Source of the DNA: Viridibacterium silvisoli
GTDB lineage: Bacteria > Pseudomonadota > Gammaproteobacteria > Burkholderiales > Rhodocyclaceae
Length of the DNA stretch: 64,000 bases
Reading direction: 5' to 3'
Assembly (NCBI RefSeq): GCF_036017035.1
Contig: NZ_JAYXHS010000001.1
Coordinates: forward strand, 1,612,001-1,676,000
In this document: in pieces, positions 61,691-64,000 of the stretch
How the letters are laid out: each line of letters opens with the position of its first letter
Numbering within the stretch: the first letter of the stretch is position 1
The notes under the pieces: generated by a model
Databases searched by the model: none
What the model was told of the DNA's origin: nothing
Seen by the model: the letters and a program-made list of their open reading frames with translations, nothing else
Translations under genes and position numbers: made by a program

Positions 61691-62497
61691 ATGACCACAC
61701 TTTCTGTCGGCCTCGTTACCTATCATCCGGACCGCGCAATGCTGCGCGAGACGCTGGCGAGCTTGTTGGCCGCTGCAGGTCGGGCGAAGGCCAGCGATGA
61801 CCTGAGCGATGTCACATTACAGCTTGTCGACAACGGCAACGATGAGGGCCTCATCGAACTGGCTCGGCAAGAGGGGTGGAAGCGCGCCCACCTGCTGAGT
61901 GGGCAGGGCAATGTCGGCTTCGGGCAAGGGCACAATCTGGTCATGGAGCAAGGCATGGGTGATCTGCACTTGATCCTGAATCCGGACGTGTCCTTGCAGC
62001 CAGACTCCCTGTCACGGGCCCTGCAGTTCATGCAGGCTCATCCCGAATGTGTCTTGCTCTCTCCCGCCATGCAGAGCGACGGAGCTGACTGGCATTTCCT
62101 GTGCAAACGTCCCCCTGCTGTTTTCGATCTGTTCTTGCGAGGCTTTGCGCCCCGTTGGATGCGCAGCATGTTCAAGGCGCGCATGGCGCGCTACGAAATG
62201 GAGGACCAAGGCAGGCCAGGCGTGATGTGGGACCCCCCCATCGTGAGTGGCTGCTTCATGCTGTGTCGTGCCGAGGCCTTGCGACAACTGAAAGGGTTCG
62301 ACCCGCGCTATTTCCTCTATTTCGAAGACTTTGATCTGAGCCTGCGGGCAAAGTCATTTGGGCGGCTTGCTGCGGTGAGTGATGTGCGCATCACGCATTT
62401 TGGTGGTGGTGCTGCGCGCAAGGGCTGGATCCACGTGAAAATGTTCTGTCAGTCTGCATGGGTGTATTTTGGTCTGCACGGCTGGAAGTGGATGTGA
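61691..62497 (+). CDS. Glycosyltransferase, GT2 family
   Basis: 268 residues. VGLVTYHPDRAMLRETLASL, LILNPDVSL (the acidic metal site) and YFEDFDLSLRAKSFG are the GT2 motifs seen in O-chain enzymes like WbbL. A two-base gap to the following epimerase gene suggests coupled translation. Substrate unknown. Confidence 0.86.
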   Translation: MTTLSVGLVTYHPDRAMLRETLASLLAAAGRAKASDDLSDVTLQLVDNGNDEGLIELARQEGWKRAHLLSGQGNVGFGQGHNLVMEQGMGDLHLILNPDVSLQPDSLSRALQFMQAHPECVLLSPAMQSDGADWHFLCKRPPAVFDLFLRGFAPRWMRSMFKARMARYEMEDQGRPGVMWDPPIVSGCFMLCRAEALRQLKGFDPRYFLYFEDFDLSLRAKSFGRLAAVSDVRITHFGGGAARKGWIHVKMFCQSAWVYFGLHGWKWM

Positions 62498-62499
62498 AT

Positions 62500-63462
62500 A
62501 TGAATGCGGATGACATGACCCCGCGAGTGCTCGTAACCGGCGCGAACGGTTTCGTGGGCGCCGAGTTGTGCGCGCACCTCGGCCGACAGGGCTATCGGGT
62601 CGTGTCGGTCGTACGCCGCGCTACGGCGGCCGGGGGCGCGGCTGTTGGCGAAATCGATGACTCCACCTCTTGGGAGGGAGTCCTGAAAGATGTTGATGTC
62701 GTTATTCATCTCGCCGCGCGCGTACATGTAATGGATGGCAAGAGTACGGAGGCTGACTTCGAACGCATCAATGTGTGCGGCTCGGCGCACTTGGCGCGCG
62801 CGGCGGCTATTGCCGGCGTCAAACGGCTAGTGTTCGTGAGCAGCATCAAGGTCAATGGAGAGGCTACGCACGGAAAGCCTTTTGACGAAAATGATGTGCC
62901 GCGTCCGGAGGACGCGTACGGAAGGTCCAAGCTGGCGGCTGAGTTGGCGCTGCAGCAGATATCGGCCGATACCGGGCTTGAACTTGTGATTGTGCGCCCG
63001 CCGATGGTCGTCGGGCCGGGGACGAAGGGCAACCTGCCTGCGCTGCTACGTGCGCTGTCGCAAGGGCGCTCACTGCCGCTCGCGAGCGTGCGCAATCGTC
63101 GCAGTTTCGTCGGAGTACGCAGTCTGGTCTGCCTGCTTGAGTTGTGTGCCATAAAGGTCGCAGCGGCTGGAGAGATCTTTCTCGTTGCAGATGAGCCGGC
63201 ATTGAGCACACCCGAGTTGATAGCGGGCTTGGCGCGTGGTCTTGGGAGCAGGGCGCGTCTGTGGCCCGTGCCCGTCCCGTTGCTGCGCGCACTGGCGCGT
63301 CTCTCGGGCAAGCATGCGCAAATAGATCGTCTAAGTGGCGATCTGGAAGTCGACGCTGGCAAAGCCCGCAATCTGCTTGGCTGGGCTTCCGTGGAGTCTC
63401 TGGACGATGTCCTTTTCCGGACAGCCCAACATTATCTGAGCGCATCGGAGCCAGACGCGTGA
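62500..63462 (+). CDS. NAD-dependent sugar epimerase/reductase (WbpV-like SDR)
   Basis: 320-residue extended SDR: GANGFVGAELC loop, SSIKVNGEATHGKPF and YGRSK catalytic pair. The arrangement directly ahead of a WbpL-type transferase is that of wbpV-wbpL, where the enzyme is thought to act on a UDP-4-keto-6-deoxy-HexNAc giving UDP-QuiNAc or FucNAc. ATG 62500 or 62515 are possible starts. Confidence 0.85.
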   Translation: MNADDMTPRVLVTGANGFVGAELCAHLGRQGYRVVSVVRRATAAGGAAVGEIDDSTSWEGVLKDVDVVIHLAARVHVMDGKSTEADFERINVCGSAHLARAAAIAGVKRLVFVSSIKVNGEATHGKPFDENDVPRPEDAYGRSKLAAELALQQISADTGLELVIVRPPMVVGPGTKGNLPALLRALSQGRSLPLASVRNRRSFVGVRSLVCLLELCAIKVAAAGEIFLVADEPALSTPELIAGLARGLGSRARLWPVPVPLLRALARLSGKHAQIDRLSGDLEVDAGKARNLLGWASVESLDDVLFRTAQHYLSASEPDA

Positions 63463-64000
63463 TCCCGATTGGTCTGCTGTTGGCAATCCTTCTCTCGGCA
63501 TGGCTCGGGACGCTAGCCCTGAGGCGCTACGCCCTTGCTCGGGCGATTGTGGATATACCGAATGCCCGTAGCTCGCATGCTGTCTCTACGCCCCGAGGCG
63601 GCGGTGCCGCCATCGTCCTTACTTTCGGCGTGGCCCTGCTTGTTTGGGCGTATTTCGTTCAGCCATCGAGCAAGCTGCTATGGGCACTACTGCCCGGAGG
63701 GGCTCTCGTGGCAGTGATCGGGTTCTGGGATGACCACGTTTCTTTGCCCGCGCGCACCCGTTTCGCTTGCCATGTCCTTGCCGCAATGTGGGCCGTTGCC
63801 TGCCTCGGTGGATGGCCCGTCCTTGAAATGGGTGTTGCGAATTGGGCGTGGGGTTGGTTCGGCAGCATGATTGCCGTATTGGCGCTGGTTTGGGCCACCA
63901 ATCTGTACAACTTCATGGACGGCATTGACGGCTTGGCGGGCTCCCAGGCCGTGTTTGTGGGTGGTGTTGGCGGCTTGTTGTTGTGGCTGTCGGGTGGCGA
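63459..64000 (+). CDS. Undecaprenyl-phosphate sugar-1-P transferase (WecA/WbpL-type, GT4; partial)
   Basis: Starts at GTG 63459, overlapping the previous stop as GTGA, and runs off the window after 180 codons. Several membrane helices, with RSSHAVSTPRGGG early, FWDDH (the DDx metal site) and NLYNFMDGIDGLAG (conserved in polyprenyl-P HexNAc-1-P transferases). It would start O-unit synthesis on the lipid carrier. No ATG precedes the conserved N-terminus. Confidence 0.88.
   Translation, partial: MIPIGLLLAILLSAWLGTLALRRYALARAIVDIPNARSSHAVSTPRGGGAAIVLTFGVALLVWAYFVQPSSKLLWALLPGGALVAVIGFWDDHVSLPARTRFACHVLAAMWAVACLGGWPVLEMGVANWAWGWFGSMIAVLALVWATNLYNFMDGIDGLAGSQAVFVGGVGGLLLWLSGG

Noticed and set aside
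1..64000. CRISPR arrays, prophage, integrase or complete insertion sequences
   Set aside because: No regular spaced repeats, no phage or transposase proteins seen in any frame.

Overview
The window is about 64 kb of GC-rich chromosomal DNA (near 60% or above in most lines I counted) and is almost entirely coding. It looks like a free-living, flagellated betaproteobacterium, of Rhodocyclales or Burkholderiales type. The reasons are an EarP/EF-P pair with the rhamnosylatable arginine, a double-length UvrA, two BPSS1780-type membrane proteins ahead of nadD-rsfS-rlmH-maf, a pcm-rhodanese-tolC-waaA-waaC run, a DUF934 gene next to cysI, and a DUF3141-phosphotransacylase-acetate kinase-fabI operon. 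Genus cannot be settled from the sequence alone. I see no rRNA, tRNA, CRISPR array, prophage or intact insertion sequence.

Layout. 1-4.4 kb: the end of a PAS-GGDEF-EAL c-di-GMP protein, a small unknown gene and an FUSC membrane protein. 4.4-10.1 kb (minus): an RRM protein and the operon DUF3141 > phosphotransacylase > ackA > fabI, preceded by a good Pho box with a correctly spaced -10. 10.2-13.4 kb: an MFS transporter, then earP and efp. 13.8-19.6 kb: a tandem-duplicated uvrA carrying an in-frame palindromic repeat, followed by about 300 bases of nested palindromes. 20-25.4 kb: an AI-2E-type permease and two tandem paralogous TonB-dependent receptors. 25.7-30 kb: BPSS1780 pair, nadD, rsfS, rlmH, maf and a small membrane protein. 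30-36.9 kb (minus): VanZ-like protein, sodium:solute symporter, a membrane-anchored unknown and two tandem chemoreceptors. 36.9-44.7 kb: cysB, an AT-richer unknown gene, a 127-bp imperfect palindrome and the assimilatory sulfate operon tauE-cysI-DUF934-cysH-cysD-cysN. 44.9-50.4 kb: a periplasmic FKBP, an unknown gene, a Fur-controlled feoA-feoB-Cys-rich operon and a third chemoreceptor. 50.7-64 kb: pcm, rhodanese, tolC, waaA, waaC, then the start of an O-antigen/LPS locus that runs off the end inside a WecA/WbpL-type initiating transferase.

How the genes work together. The sulfate operon holds the cytosolic steps from sulfate to sulfide (CysDN, APS reductase CysH, CysI) with its regulator cysB nearby, but no CysJ. 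The Feo operon has a near-ideal promoter whose start site falls in a Fur palindrome. The DUF3141 operon joins a PhaC-like Cys-Asp-His hydrolase to acyl-CoA > acyl-phosphate > ATP chemistry and to an enoyl-ACP reductase, apparently under PhoB. This is the most system-like and least explained set in the window. EarP uses dTDP-rhamnose, a sugar also common in O-antigens like the one built by the last 10 kb.
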